40,305 bases of DNA from Deinococci bacterium. GTDB taxonomy: Bacteria > Deinococcota > Deinococci > Deinococcales > Trueperaceae. The number at the start of each line of letters is the position of its first letter. Position 1 is the first letter of the stretch. Under the pieces are notes generated by a model. That model worked only from the letters and a program-made list of their open reading frames with translations. It was not told the origin of the DNA and ran no database searches. Where the stretch lies: NCBI GenBank assembly GCA_030149325.1, contig JASBRS010000063.1, forward strand, positions 1 through 40,305, given 5' to 3'. A program made the translations under genes and the position numbers. Positions 22,945-30,433 of the stretch are shown piece by piece.

Positions 22945-24639
22945 GTGCACGGTAGGCTCTCCGGCCTGAAGGTCGGGCAGGTCAAGCGGCTCGGCAACCT
23001 CTACCGACGGCGGGTCCCCCCTGCCGCTGCCCTCACGCACGATCTGGCGCGCGCCCTGACGGAGCTGAGCGTCGACATCGGGCGCGGCGTCAGCGTGCTG
23101 ATCGACCGCCGTGGGCGCGTGGTCACGGTGGCCGTGGGGGACGCGGCCGACACCCCGCTACCGCCCCCCAGCGGCGAGGCGACCTCGCGGCTGTACGGGC
23201 TGCGGTTGGCGCACGTCCATCTCAAGCCGACGGGCCTCAGCGGCGACGACCTGACCATGCTCTTCCTGCACCGCCTCGACGCCGTCGTCGCGATCGAGGC
23301 GCGCCCCGACGGGCTCCCGGGCCGCGCTCACCTGGCCCAGGTGGCACCGCCCACCAGTCAGGAGGAGGACTGGATCGTCGACGCTCCCATGGAGGTGCGC
23401 GAGCTCGAGCGTCTCGATTTCGGCGAGCGGCTGCGCGCCCTCGAGGAGGAGATGGCCCGAGGGGTGCGCGCCCGCGACGTGTCGCGGAGCAGCGCCGAGC
23501 GCGCCGTGCTGGTGGGCCTGGAGTCGGGCGAGGGCCTCCTCGAGGCGGAGTCGAGGCTGGAGGAGCTGGCCGAGCTGGTGCGCAGCGCCGGCGGCACGGT
23601 GGCCTGGAGCAGCCTGCAGCAGCGCTCGCGCGCCGACACCAAGACGCTGATCGGGCGCGGCAAGTTGAACGAGCTGGTGTCGAAGGCCTACCACGAGGAC
23701 GCCGACCTGCTGGTCTTCGATCGCGAGCTCTCCCCCGCCCAGGCGCGGGAGATCGAGAGCCTCACGCGCCTCAAGGTGCTCGACCGCACCCAGGTGATCC
23801 TCGACATCTTCGCGCAGAACGCGCGCGGCCGTGAGGCCCAGGTGCAGGTGGAACTCGCGCAGCTCCACTACCAGTTGCCGCGCCTCGCCGGCCGCGGACG
23901 GGCCATGAGCCGGCTCGGCGGCGGCATCGGCACCCGCGGACCCGGCGAGACCAAGCTGGAGGTCGATCGGCGCCGTATCCGCGACCGTATCGCGGTGCTG
24001 GAGCGGGCGGTCGATGAGATCAGCCAACGGCGCAGCGAGACGCGCAAGAGCCGGACGGCCGCCAGCACGCCGGTGATCGCCCTGGTGGGCTACACCAACG
24101 CCGGCAAGTCGACGCTCTTCAACGCTCTGGCGAAGTCCGACGCCGTCAGCCGCAACAAGCTCTTCGCCACGCTGCGCCCGACCACGCGCGAGGGTTGGCT
24201 GCCGGGCCTGGGAGAGTACGGCGCCAGGGTGCTCTACACCGACACCGTAGGCTTCATCCGCGACCTGCCGGAGGAGCTGGTGAACGCCTTCCGCGCGACC
24301 CTGGAGGAGCTCAACGACGCCGACCTGCTTCTGCACGTCGTCGACGCGGCCTCCGCCGGCGTGCCGGAGCGCGTGGACGCCGTCCAGCGCATCCTCGACG
24401 CCCTGGGCCTGGAGCCGCCGCGCCGCGTCGTGCTCAACAAGGCCGACGTCGCCGACGCCGAGGTGCTGGCGGGCCTCCAGGAGCGCTACCGGGCCGTCGC
24501 CGTGTCCGCGCGCAGCGGCAGCGGTCTCGACGACCTCAAGGCGGCGCTGGCGGCGGCGCTCCAGGGGCCGCGCCGGACGCCGTCGGGTCCCGAGCACGCC
24601 GGCGCCTTCGACCCGGCCCCGGCGGCACGGAGCGAATGA
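22945..24639 (+). CDS. hflX: Ribosome-associated GTPase HflX
   Basis: About 564 aa. It has an extra N-terminal domain (LSGLKVGQVKRLGNLYRRRV...), then the HflX-specific domain with ERAVLVGLESGEG and RTQVILDIFAQNARGREAQ, a glycine-rich segment GRAMSRLGGGIGTRGPGETK, and a GTPase domain (Walker A GYTNAGKST at 382-390, DTVGF, NKAD). HflX splits stalled or vacant 70S ribosomes, e.g. after heat or antibiotic stress. The start is uncertain. GTG 22945 is the canonical choice nearest the conserved region. GTG 22861 would add 28 unconserved residues. The SD AAGGGAG is best placed for an ATC codon at 22936. The leader carries a short upstream ORF. Confidence 0.93.
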   Translation: MHGRLSGLKVGQVKRLGNLYRRRVPPAAALTHDLARALTELSVDIGRGVSVLIDRRGRVVTVAVGDAADTPLPPPSGEATSRLYGLRLAHVHLKPTGLSGDDLTMLFLHRLDAVVAIEARPDGLPGRAHLAQVAPPTSQEEDWIVDAPMEVRELERLDFGERLRALEEEMARGVRARDVSRSSAERAVLVGLESGEGLLEAESRLEELAELVRSAGGTVAWSSLQQRSRADTKTLIGRGKLNELVSKAYHEDADLLVFDRELSPAQAREIESLTRLKVLDRTQVILDIFAQNARGREAQVQVELAQLHYQLPRLAGRGRAMSRLGGGIGTRGPGETKLEVDRRRIRDRIAVLERAVDEISQRRSETRKSRTAASTPVIALVGYTNAGKSTLFNALAKSDAVSRNKLFATLRPTTREGWLPGLGEYGARVLYTDTVGFIRDLPEELVNAFRATLEELNDADLLLHVVDAASAGVPERVDAVQRILDALGLEPPRRVVLNKADVADAEVLAGLQERYRAVAVSARSGSGLDDLKAALAAALQGPRRTPSGPEHAGAFDPAPAARSE

Positions 24640-24689
24640 GCCGCGAGCGGGCGCGTGGTGCACACGCGCCGCGCGCGCCGGCGGGGCGG

Positions 24690-24695
24690 TAGCAT
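24690..24695 (+). promoter_or_regulatory. -10 box TAGCAT, leaderless ubiD
   Basis: TAGCAT ends 6 nt before the ATG at 24702. Confidence 0.65.
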
Positions 24696-24701
24696 ACCGT
24701 C

Positions 24702-26567
24702 ATGGACGCCGCAGACCTCCGCGACCTCCAGGGCCTGCGCGATCTGCGCGGCTTCCTCGCGTTGCTCGAGCGCCACGGTCAGCTCCGGCGCATCCGCGAG
24801 CCCGTCTCGTCCGTCCTCGAGATCACCGAGATCGCCGACCGCACCGTCAAGGCCGGCGGTCCGGCGCTGCTGTTCGAGAACGTCGACGCTCAGAGCATCC
24901 CGGTCGCCATCAACCTCTTCGGGACCCGCGAGCGCACCGCCTGGGCGCTGGGCGCGCCGTCGCTCGACGCCATCGCGGAACGCATCCGGGGGCTGCTCGA
25001 CGTGCGGCTGGGCGGGGGCCTGGTGGGGCTGATGTCGAACCTCCCGAAGCTGCGGGAGGTGGCCGCCCTGCCCCCCAAGCGGGTACGCCACGCCCCCGTG
25101 CAGCAGGTCGTGTGGCAGGGCGACGAGATCGATCTGGGGCGCCTTCCGGTGCTGACCTGCTGGCCGCAGGACGGCGGTCCGTTCGTGACCCTGCCGCTGG
25201 TGATCACGCGCGACCCCATCGCCGGCGACGTCAACGTGGGGATGTACCGCATGCAAGTGTTCGACGCACGGACCACCGGCATGCACTGGCAGCGCCACAA
25301 GACCGGCGCGCGCCACCTGGAGAGTGCCCGGAAGGCGGGCACGCGGCTGGAGGTGGCGGTGGCGCTGGGGGGCGACCCCGCCCTCACCTACGCTGCCACG
25401 GCACCGCTGCCGCCCATCCCGGGCCTCAACGAGTACTCGCTCACCGGGTTCCTGCGCGGCCGCTCGCTGGAGGTGACGCGCGGCGTGACGGTCGATCTCG
25501 ACGTCCCCGCCCATGCCGAGGTGGTGCTGGAGGGGTACGTCGATCCCGAGGAGGCCTGGCGCACGGAGGGGCCGTTCGGCGACCACACCGGCTTCTACAC
25601 CCTGCAGGACCTCTACCCCGCCTTCCACGTGACGGCGGTGACGCTGCGCTCCGATCCCATCTACCCGGCGACCATCGTGGGCCGCCCACCGATGGAGGAC
25701 GCCTACCTCATCGAGGCGAGCGAGCGCATCTTCCTGGTTCCGGCGCAGCTCATCCTGCCGGAGCTGGTCGACTACCACATGCCGCCCGCCGGCATCGCCC
25801 ACAACCTGGTCAACGTCCGCATCGACAAGCGCTACCCGGGGCAGGCCTACAAGGTGGCCAACGGCCTGCTCGGGCTGGGCCAGATGATGTTCGCGAAGGT
25901 GCTGCTGGTGACCGATGAGGACGTGCCGGTCACCGACGCCCTGGGGTTCTGGCGTACCGTGCTGGCGCACGCCCTGCCGGGGCGCGACGAGCAGTTCGCC
26001 CGCGGCCCCATCGACGTGCTCGACCATTCGAGCCGCTCCTGGAGCTTCGGGACCAAGCTGGTGATCGACGGCACCCGCAAGCACGCCGAGGAGGGCGACG
26101 AGCCGAGCTGGACGCCGAACGCCGAGCGGGGCGCCGCCGAGCTCCCGCACCACGCCGAGATCCGCGACCAGCACCAGGTCGCCGGCGGCTTCTGGTTCAT
26201 CACCACGCGCAAGCAGCGCCCCGGCCAGGGGCGCCACCTGGGCGAGTGGGCGGCCCGCCAGCCGGCCTGCCGAGGTGTGCGCCTGATCGCCGTGGTGGAC
26301 GACGAGACGGATCCGCGCGACTTCGACGACTGCATCTGGACGCTGCTCAACAACATCGACCCCGAGAGGGACGTCCAGGTGGTGCGCGACGCCTCGGGAC
26401 GCGCGCCGGTGTACGTCATGGACGGCACGCCGAAGCTCCCCGAGGAGGGCTTCGAGCGACCGTGGCCGGAGAAGATCCGCATGAGCGCCGACGTCCAGCG
26501 CCGGGTCGACGAGCTGCTGGCGCGCCTGGAGCCGGCCAGCGAGACCGCGGCCGACCGGGTCCCCTGA
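24702..26567 (+). CDS. ubiD: UbiD family prenylated-FMN decarboxylase
   Basis: The 621-aa protein has the UbiD layout. The N-terminal domain includes LLFENVDAQSIPVAINLFGT. The metal/prFMN-binding centre has GDVNVGMYRMQVFDARTTG and the following His. The conserved EGPFGDHTGFY follows, then the C-terminal oligomerisation domain. UbiD enzymes (de)carboxylate aromatic or unsaturated acids using prenylated FMN made by UbiX. In quinone-producing bacteria they act on quinone precursors, here probably menaquinone (inference). The protein is longer than E. coli UbiD (about 500 aa), with a C-terminal extension. No ubiX is in the window. Its stop is 4 nt from that of the convergent ABC permease. Confidence 0.93.
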   Translation: MDAADLRDLQGLRDLRGFLALLERHGQLRRIREPVSSVLEITEIADRTVKAGGPALLFENVDAQSIPVAINLFGTRERTAWALGAPSLDAIAERIRGLLDVRLGGGLVGLMSNLPKLREVAALPPKRVRHAPVQQVVWQGDEIDLGRLPVLTCWPQDGGPFVTLPLVITRDPIAGDVNVGMYRMQVFDARTTGMHWQRHKTGARHLESARKAGTRLEVAVALGGDPALTYAATAPLPPIPGLNEYSLTGFLRGRSLEVTRGVTVDLDVPAHAEVVLEGYVDPEEAWRTEGPFGDHTGFYTLQDLYPAFHVTAVTLRSDPIYPATIVGRPPMEDAYLIEASERIFLVPAQLILPELVDYHMPPAGIAHNLVNVRIDKRYPGQAYKVANGLLGLGQMMFAKVLLVTDEDVPVTDALGFWRTVLAHALPGRDEQFARGPIDVLDHSSRSWSFGTKLVIDGTRKHAEEGDEPSWTPNAERGAAELPHHAEIRDQHQVAGGFWFITTRKQRPGQGRHLGEWAARQPACRGVRLIAVVDDETDPRDFDDCIWTLLNNIDPERDVQVVRDASGRAPVYVMDGTPKLPEEGFERPWPEKIRMSADVQRRVDELLARLEPASETAADRVP

Positions 26568-26571
26568 GGCG

Positions 26572-27423
26572 TCAGCGCCGCGCCAGCAGCGCCGCCACCA
26601 GGAACAGCGCGGCCTGCGTCAACACGATGGTGGAGCCGCTGGGGACGTCGACGAGGTACGACAGCGCCAGCCCCGCGACGGTGCTGACCACGGCGAGCAC
26701 CACGCTGAGCACGCTCATCTGCGTCAGGGTGCGCGCCAGCAGACGGGCGCTGGCGGCCGGGATGACCAGGTAGGCGGCCATCAGGATGATCCCCACCACC
26801 ACCGAACTGACGGCGATGACCAGCGCCGCGCAGGCGAACAGCAGGTACTCCAGCCGGCGCGTGGCCACGCCGTCGGCCCGCGCCAGCTCGTCGTCGAAGG
26901 TGGCGTAGCTCAGCCTCCCCCAGGTCGCGGTCAGGAACGCCACCGCCACCACCGCCACCACCGCGATCACCACCAGGTCCGAGCCGGTGACGCCGAGGAT
27001 CGAGCCGAACAGCAGGTCCATCAGCGACAGCCCCAGGTTGACGTCGGGCGGGATGATCGAGAAGAACAGCACCCCCAGCGCCACCGACACCGCGAAGAAC
27101 ACCCCGATGGCGGTGTCGCTGCTGAGGCGCGTGTTGGCGCGGACCCAGGCGATCGCCAGCGCTGCCAGCAGGCTGAACGGCACCGCGATCCACAGCGGGT
27201 GCCGCAGCAGGCCGATGCCGCTGCCCAGGAGCCCGGTGGCGACGATGACGAAGGCGCCCAGCCCCATGCCCCCGAACGCGGCATGGGCGAGACCGGCGCC
27301 GAGGAACGACAGCCGTCGCTGCACCACGAACACTCCGAGGAGCCCGCTCATGACGGCCACCAGCAGCCCGGCGGCGAGCGCCCGCTGCATGAAGCCGAGG
27401 TGCATGGCCTCGATCAGTCCCAT
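26572..27423 (-). CDS. Metal ABC transporter permease (ZnuB/MntB type, ABC-3 family)
   Basis: The 283-aa protein has eight or nine hydrophobic segments and the ABC-3 family motifs FVVQRRLSFLGAGLAHAAFG near the N-terminus and LLFGSILGV in the middle. It forms the channel for Zn2+, Mn2+ or Fe2+ import across the inner membrane with the ATPase encoded 9 nt upstream. An SD (GAGGGA) precedes the ATG at 27423. The substrate-binding lipoprotein normally belonging to the set is missing from this cluster. The metal cannot be told from the permease alone. Confidence 0.92.
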   Translation of the reverse strand: MGLIEAMHLGFMQRALAAGLLVAVMSGLLGVFVVQRRLSFLGAGLAHAAFGGMGLGAFVIVATGLLGSGIGLLRHPLWIAVPFSLLAALAIAWVRANTRLSSDTAIGVFFAVSVALGVLFFSIIPPDVNLGLSLMDLLFGSILGVTGSDLVVIAVVAVVAVAFLTATWGRLSYATFDDELARADGVATRRLEYLLFACAALVIAVSSVVVGIILMAAYLVIPAASARLLARTLTQMSVLSVVLAVVSTVAGLALSYLVDVPSGSTIVLTQAALFLVAALLARR

Positions 27424-27432
27424 GCAGGTCCC

Positions 27433-28182
27433 TCAGAAGGCCAGGGCATGGTGGTGACCGTGGTGCCCGAAGGCACGCTCCAGGCAGGGCTCGCACAGCA
27501 CTTCGTCGGGCGGACCGAAGCCGTGCACGCGGCGGTTGAGGACCAGCACGCGATCGGCGTGGTAGCGCGCGGCGGCGAGATCGTGGGTGACCATCGCCAC
27601 GCTGGCGCCGGTGTCGCGCTGGTACCCCTCCAACAGGTCGTAGAGGTCGTGCTCGGCGAGGAAGTCGACGCCGGTCGCGGGCTCGTCGAGCAGCACCAGG
27701 CTGGGCCTGCGCACCAGCGCCCGGGCCAGGTAGACGCGCTGGAGCTCCCCGCCCGACAGGCGGGCGAGCTGCCGCAGCTCGAGGTGCTCCGCACCCACCC
27801 GGGCCAGCGCCGCCCGCGCCTGCTCGCGTTCGGCGACGCCGATGCGCGTCGGCCAACTACGGCGCAGCCCGCTGACCACCAGCTCGAGCGCCGTGGCGGG
27901 GAAGCTGCGATCGAAGGTCTTGAGCTGGGGGACGTAGCCGACCCGCTCGGGCGAGGCGCCGGCGACCGTTCCGAACAGCGCGGCGTGCCCCCGCTGCGGC
28001 GTGATCAGCCCCAGCGCCACCTTCACCAGCGTCGACTTGCCGGCGCCGTTGGGCCCGACCACGGCAAGGAAGCATCCGGGCTCGATCTCGAAGCTGACGT
28101 CCTCGAGGATGATCGCCTCGCCGAGCCGCACCAGCACGCGATGCAGGTGCAGCGGCGGGGCCCCGGGCGCGCCCTCGCTCAC
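27433..28182 (-). CDS. Metal ABC transporter ATP-binding protein (ZnuC/MntA type)
   Basis: The 249-aa ATPase has Walker A GPNGAGKST (43-51), the signature LSGGELQRVYLARAL, Walker B LVLLDEPATGVD and the H-loop MVTHD. The C-terminus is unusual: LCEPCLERAFGHHGHHHALAF combines a CxxC pair with six His-rich positions, a likely soft metal-binding tail. It suggests zinc (or manganese) as substrate or signal. The start is GTG at 28182, without an SD but inside a GTGA overlap with a 25-codon leaderless upstream ORF, so its translation is probably coupled. It is the first gene of the transporter operon, with a Fur-like operator upstream. Confidence 0.93.
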   Translation of the reverse strand: MSEGAPGAPPLHLHRVLVRLGEAIILEDVSFEIEPGCFLAVVGPNGAGKSTLVKVALGLITPQRGHAALFGTVAGASPERVGYVPQLKTFDRSFPATALELVVSGLRRSWPTRIGVAEREQARAALARVGAEHLELRQLARLSGGELQRVYLARALVRRPSLVLLDEPATGVDFLAEHDLYDLLEGYQRDTGASVAMVTHDLAAARYHADRVLVLNRRVHGFGPPDEVLCEPCLERAFGHHGHHHALAF

Positions 28183-28256
28183 GCCGCGGCCGTTTGTCCG
28201 GGAAGGCGGGTGACGCCGGCCTGCGCCCGCCGGGAGCCTTGAGAACGCGTTCTCAT
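28179..28256 (-). CDS. Leaderless 25-codon upstream ORF of the metal ABC operon
   Basis: ATG at 28256, 6 nt after TAGAGT, starts a 25-codon frame (MRTRSQGSRRAQAGVTRLPG...TAAA) whose TGA overlaps the GTG start of the ATPase as GTGA. The ATPase start has no SD, so a ribosome that loads on this leaderless frame and terminates is well placed to restart there. The first six codons also contain a 16-bp palindrome resembling a Fur-family operator. The peptide is Arg-rich with no recognised family. It is probably a ribosome-loading cistron rather than a functional peptide (inference). Confidence 0.5.
   Translation of the reverse strand: MRTRSQGSRRAQAGVTRLPGQTAAA
28240..28255. promoter_or_regulatory. 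16-bp palindrome TGAGAACGCGTTCTCA, Fur/Zur-like operator
   Basis: The perfect palindrome TGAGAACGCGTTCTCA resembles Fur-superfamily boxes (TGA-A-A half-sites facing each other) such as actinobacterial Zur sites. It starts one base downstream of the predicted transcription start of the metal ABC operon, where binding would block initiation. Repression by a Zn- or Mn-loaded Fur-family protein is the likely role. No regulator gene is in the window. Confidence 0.6.
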
Positions 28257-28262
28257 TAGAGC

Positions 28263-28268
28263 ACTCTA
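28263..28268 (-). promoter_or_regulatory. -10 box TAGAGT of the metal ABC operon
   Basis: TAGAGT on the minus strand ends 6 nt before the ATG of the 25-codon upstream ORF, placing the transcription start at about 28256, against the palindrome. Confidence 0.6.
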
Positions 28269-28325
28269 CCCGCCGCCCGCCGCGCTGCCAAGAGCGTCGA
28301 CGACACCCGCGCGCCCCGCGACGAA

Positions 28326-28357
28326 GCGGCGGCCCCGGGAACTCCCGAGGCCGCCGC
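28326..28357 (-). terminator. rpmB terminator hairpin
   Basis: GCGGCGGCC (28326-28334) pairs with GGCCGCCGC (28349-28357). After one mismatch CGGG pairs with CCCG around an AACT loop. It begins 20 nt after the rpmB stop on the minus strand. There is only a weak T-stretch (TTCGTC), as usual for very GC-rich terminators. Confidence 0.6.
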
Positions 28358-28377
28358 CACCGACACCGGATCCGGCG

Positions 28378-28623
28378 TCAGAGCTTGTTGGGGTTCACCA
28401 ACAGGGTGGGATCGAGCTGGCGCAGCGCCTTGGCGCTGATCCACACCTTCTGGGGCTTGCCGTCGACCCACAGCGTCTTCTTCTGCAGGTTCGGCTTCAC
28501 TTGACGCTTGTGCACACCGACCTGCTTGAGGCCGACCCCGCCCCGCTTCTTGGGCGAGCCCTTGCGCTTGCTGGTGGTGGTGCTACGCGTTCTCTTGCCT
28601 GTGACTGCGCATACACGCGGCAT
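28378..28623 (-). CDS. rpmB: 50S ribosomal protein L28
   Basis: The 81-aa basic protein begins MPRVCAVTGKRTRS and continues with KQVGVHKRQVKPNLQKKTLWV and VWISAKALRQL, the L28 pattern. L28 is a small protein of the large ribosomal subunit. The zinc-binding CxxC pairs seen in some L28 proteins are absent (only Cys5), so this is the zinc-free form. The ATG at 28623 is preceded by GGAGG at a normal distance; the longer frame is not conserved. The leader contains a GCTCGC/GCGAGC hairpin (28659-28676). Confidence 0.95.
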   Translation of the reverse strand: MPRVCAVTGKRTRSTTTSKRKGSPKKRGGVGLKQVGVHKRQVKPNLQKKTLWVDGKPQKVWISAKALRQLDPTLLVNPNKL

Positions 28624-28699
28624 GGTTGCGTTCCTCCGTCGCGTCGGTTGGGATGCTCGCTCGCCGCCGCGCGAGCGCGCGGCGCAAACCAAACGCTTG

Positions 28700-28705
28700 A
28701 TGGTA
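28700..28705 (-). promoter_or_regulatory. Possible -10 box TACCAT for rpmB
   Basis: TACCAT on the minus strand lies 76 nt before the rpmB ATG. It would give a leader of about 70 nt including the 28659-28676 hairpin. No start codon follows it at leaderless spacing. The evidence is weak. Confidence 0.3.
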
Positions 28706-28759
28706 GCACACCTGCCGCCCGCCACGCCAGCCGAGGGCCGCGCCGGGCCAACGGAAGGG

Positions 28760-28765
28760 TAGGAT
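28760..28765 (+). promoter_or_regulatory. -10 box TAGGAT, leaderless pyrE
   Basis: TAGGAT ends 6 nt before the ATG at 28772. Confidence 0.7.
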
Positions 28766-28771
28766 GCCGGC

Positions 28772-29302
28772 ATGACGCGCGACGACCTCGCCCGCCACAT
28801 CCACCGACGCTCCCTGCTGCACGGGCACTTCGTGCTGCGTTCGGGGGCGACCAGCGACCGCTACTTCGACAAGTACCTCTTCGAGTCCGACCCCACGCTC
28901 CTACGGGCCATCGCCGAGGCCATGGCGCCGCTGGTGCCGTCCGGCATCGACGCCCTCGCGGGGCTCGAGCTCGGCGGCATCCCGCTGGCCGTGATGCTCT
29001 CGCAGGTCACCGGCCTGCCCTGCCGCTTCGTCCGCAAGGCGGCCAAGGAGTACGGCACCCGGCGCCTGGCGGAGGGCGGCGACATCGAGGGCCAGCGGCT
29101 GCTGGTCATCGAGGACGTCATCACCTCGGGCGGCCAGGTGGTCATCTCCAGCCGCGACCTGCGCGCCCTCGGCGCCAGCGTGGACCACGCGCTCTGCGTC
29201 ATCGATCGCGAGGCGGGGGGAGGCGAGGCCCTGGCCGGCATCGGCGTCGACCTGCGCCCCCTGTTCCGCATGAGCGAACTCGAAGCGGCGGCCGCCGGCT
29301 AG
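28772..29302 (+). CDS. pyrE: Orotate phosphoribosyltransferase
   Basis: The 176-aa protein has the PRPP-binding motif LLVIEDVITSGG (110-121) and the PyrE-specific region FVRKAAKEYGTRRLAEG (87-103) with the catalytic lysines. The N-terminus HGHFVLRSGATSDRYFDKYL is typical of the shorter PyrE form of Thermus and archaea. It joins orotate to PRPP to make OMP in pyrimidine synthesis. It stands alone without other pyr genes, with its own leaderless promoter. Confidence 0.96.
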   Translation: MTRDDLARHIHRRSLLHGHFVLRSGATSDRYFDKYLFESDPTLLRAIAEAMAPLVPSGIDALAGLELGGIPLAVMLSQVTGLPCRFVRKAAKEYGTRRLAEGGDIEGQRLLVIEDVITSGGQVVISSRDLRALGASVDHALCVIDREAGGGEALAGIGVDLRPLFRMSELEAAAAG

Positions 29303-29380
29303 TCGCAGCAGCCGCCGGGACGGCGCCGGTCACGGCCGTCCAGCGGTCACGTGGGGCACCCTCCGCGCCGTGCGCCGCGC

Positions 29381-29386
29381 TATCCT
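29381..29386 (+). promoter_or_regulatory. -10 box TATCCT, leaderless HIT gene
   Basis: TATCCT ends 6 nt before the ATG at 29393, so the longer frame from 29351 is not used. Confidence 0.65.
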
Positions 29387-29392
29387 CGGCCC

Positions 29393-29782
29393 ATGGCCGA
29401 ACCGACGCGCCCTCCCGACGACCTCTTCCTGCGCATCGTGCGCCGCGAGATCCCGGCCGACATCGTCTTCCAGGACGACCGGGTGACCGCCTTCCGCGAC
29501 ATCCGTCCGCAGGCGCCCGTCCACATCCTCATCGTCCCCAACCAACGCATCGCCACGGCCGCCGACATCGACGACGCCGACGAGGCGGTCCTCGGGCACA
29601 TGTTCGTGGTGCCCGCGCGCGTGGCCGAGCAGGAGGGGCTGGAGAAGGGCTACCGGCTGCTCGTCAACTGCAAGGAGCACGGGCACCAGGAGGTCTACCA
29701 CCTCCACCTGCACCTGCTCGGCGGACGCCCCCTGGGGCCCATGCTGTGCCGCGGCGGGGGCAGCGGCGGGGGCAGCGACTGA
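29393..29782 (+). CDS. HIT family protein (HinT-like)
   Basis: The 129-aa histidine-triad protein shows [29 protein letters not shown] and the triad His103-Leu-His105-Leu-His107 in [10 protein letters not shown]. HinT-type enzymes hydrolyse adenosine phosphoramidates and related aminoacyl-adenylates in the cytoplasm. After the usual C-terminal end the protein carries GGGSGGGSD, a flexible tail not expected in the family. It is a single gene. Confidence 0.94.
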   Translation: MAEPTRPPDDLFLRIVRREIPADIVFQDDRVTAFRDIRPQAPVHILIVPNQRIATAADIDDADEAVLGHMFVVPARVAEQEGLEKGYRLLVNCKEHGHQEVYHLHLHLLGGRPLGPMLCRGGGSGGGSD

Positions 29783-29808
29783 CGCCCCGGCCGACGCCGG
29801 AGGCGTGC

Positions 29809-29814
29809 TAGCGT
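29809..29814 (+). promoter_or_regulatory. -10 box TAGCGT, leaderless Yip1-hydrolase operon
   Basis: TAGCGT ends 6 nt before the ATG at 29821. Confidence 0.65.
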
Positions 29815-29820
29815 CGGGGT

Positions 29821-30432
29821 ATGCAGGGGCTCGAGTACGTCGGACACGCGCTGACGCTCGATCGCCGGGCGTTCGGGTTGCTCGATCACGGCAGCGGGGG
29901 CCTGCGGCTGGCGCTGACGGTGGTGTTCGTCGCCGGGGTGTCGTCGGCGGTGGGCCAGAGCCTGGTGCTGTTCGCCAACCGCGTGGCCCCGCGCCGCTTC
30001 GCCGCCAGCCTGGTGCTGTCCGGCGCCGTGTTCACCGTCGTCTACCTGTTCTGGTCGACCTCGATCTGGCTGATCGCGGGCTACGGCTTCGGGCACCCCC
30101 GCCCCTACCTCAACGCGCTGCGAACGGTGGGGTTGGCCTACAGCCCGCAGCTCTTCGGTTTCCTGGTGCTGACCCCCTACTTCGGGTCCGCGGTGGCGGC
30201 GCTGCTGTCGGTGTGGAACCTTCTCGCCATCGTGGTCGCCACCAGCACGGTCTTCCACATCAGCACCCTGCAGGCGGCCGCCAGCGCCGCCCTGGGCTGG
30301 ATGCTGCTGCAGCTCCTGCAACGCACGATCGGCCGTCCGGTCCTGGCGCTCGGCCGTAGGCTGCGGATCGCGGTCGCCGGCCGGCGGCTGGTGCCCCTGA
30401 CCGAGGCCCTCGAGAACGAGCGGGGCCTGTAG
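29821..30432 (+). CDS. Yip1-like polytopic membrane protein
   Basis: The 203-aa protein has five hydrophobic segments and the pattern of bacterial Yip1-domain proteins (e.g. GLAYSPQLFGFLVLTPYFGS in the middle and a long last helix). No catalytic motif is visible. Its TAG stop is followed after one base by the GTG of the next gene, so the two are likely translated in a coupled way. The function of bacterial Yip1 proteins is unknown. Confidence 0.75.
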   Translation: MQGLEYVGHALTLDRRAFGLLDHGSGGLRLALTVVFVAGVSSAVGQSLVLFANRVAPRRFAASLVLSGAVFTVVYLFWSTSIWLIAGYGFGHPRPYLNALRTVGLAYSPQLFGFLVLTPYFGSAVAALLSVWNLLAIVVATSTVFHISTLQAAASAALGWMLLQLLQRTIGRPVLALGRRLRIAVAGRRLVPLTEALENERGL

Positions 30433-30433
30433 G

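Noticed and set aside
22848-22955. 35-codon frame in the hflX leader as a second leader peptide
   Set aside because: It has an ATG but no SD and no -10 spacing, and overlaps hflX out of frame without a stop/start junction; left as part of the leader only.
28659-28676. Hairpin in the rpmB leader as an r-protein autoregulation site
   Set aside because: The 6-bp stem is common in such GC-rich DNA and no known L28 binding structure is recognisable; mentioned only under rpmB.
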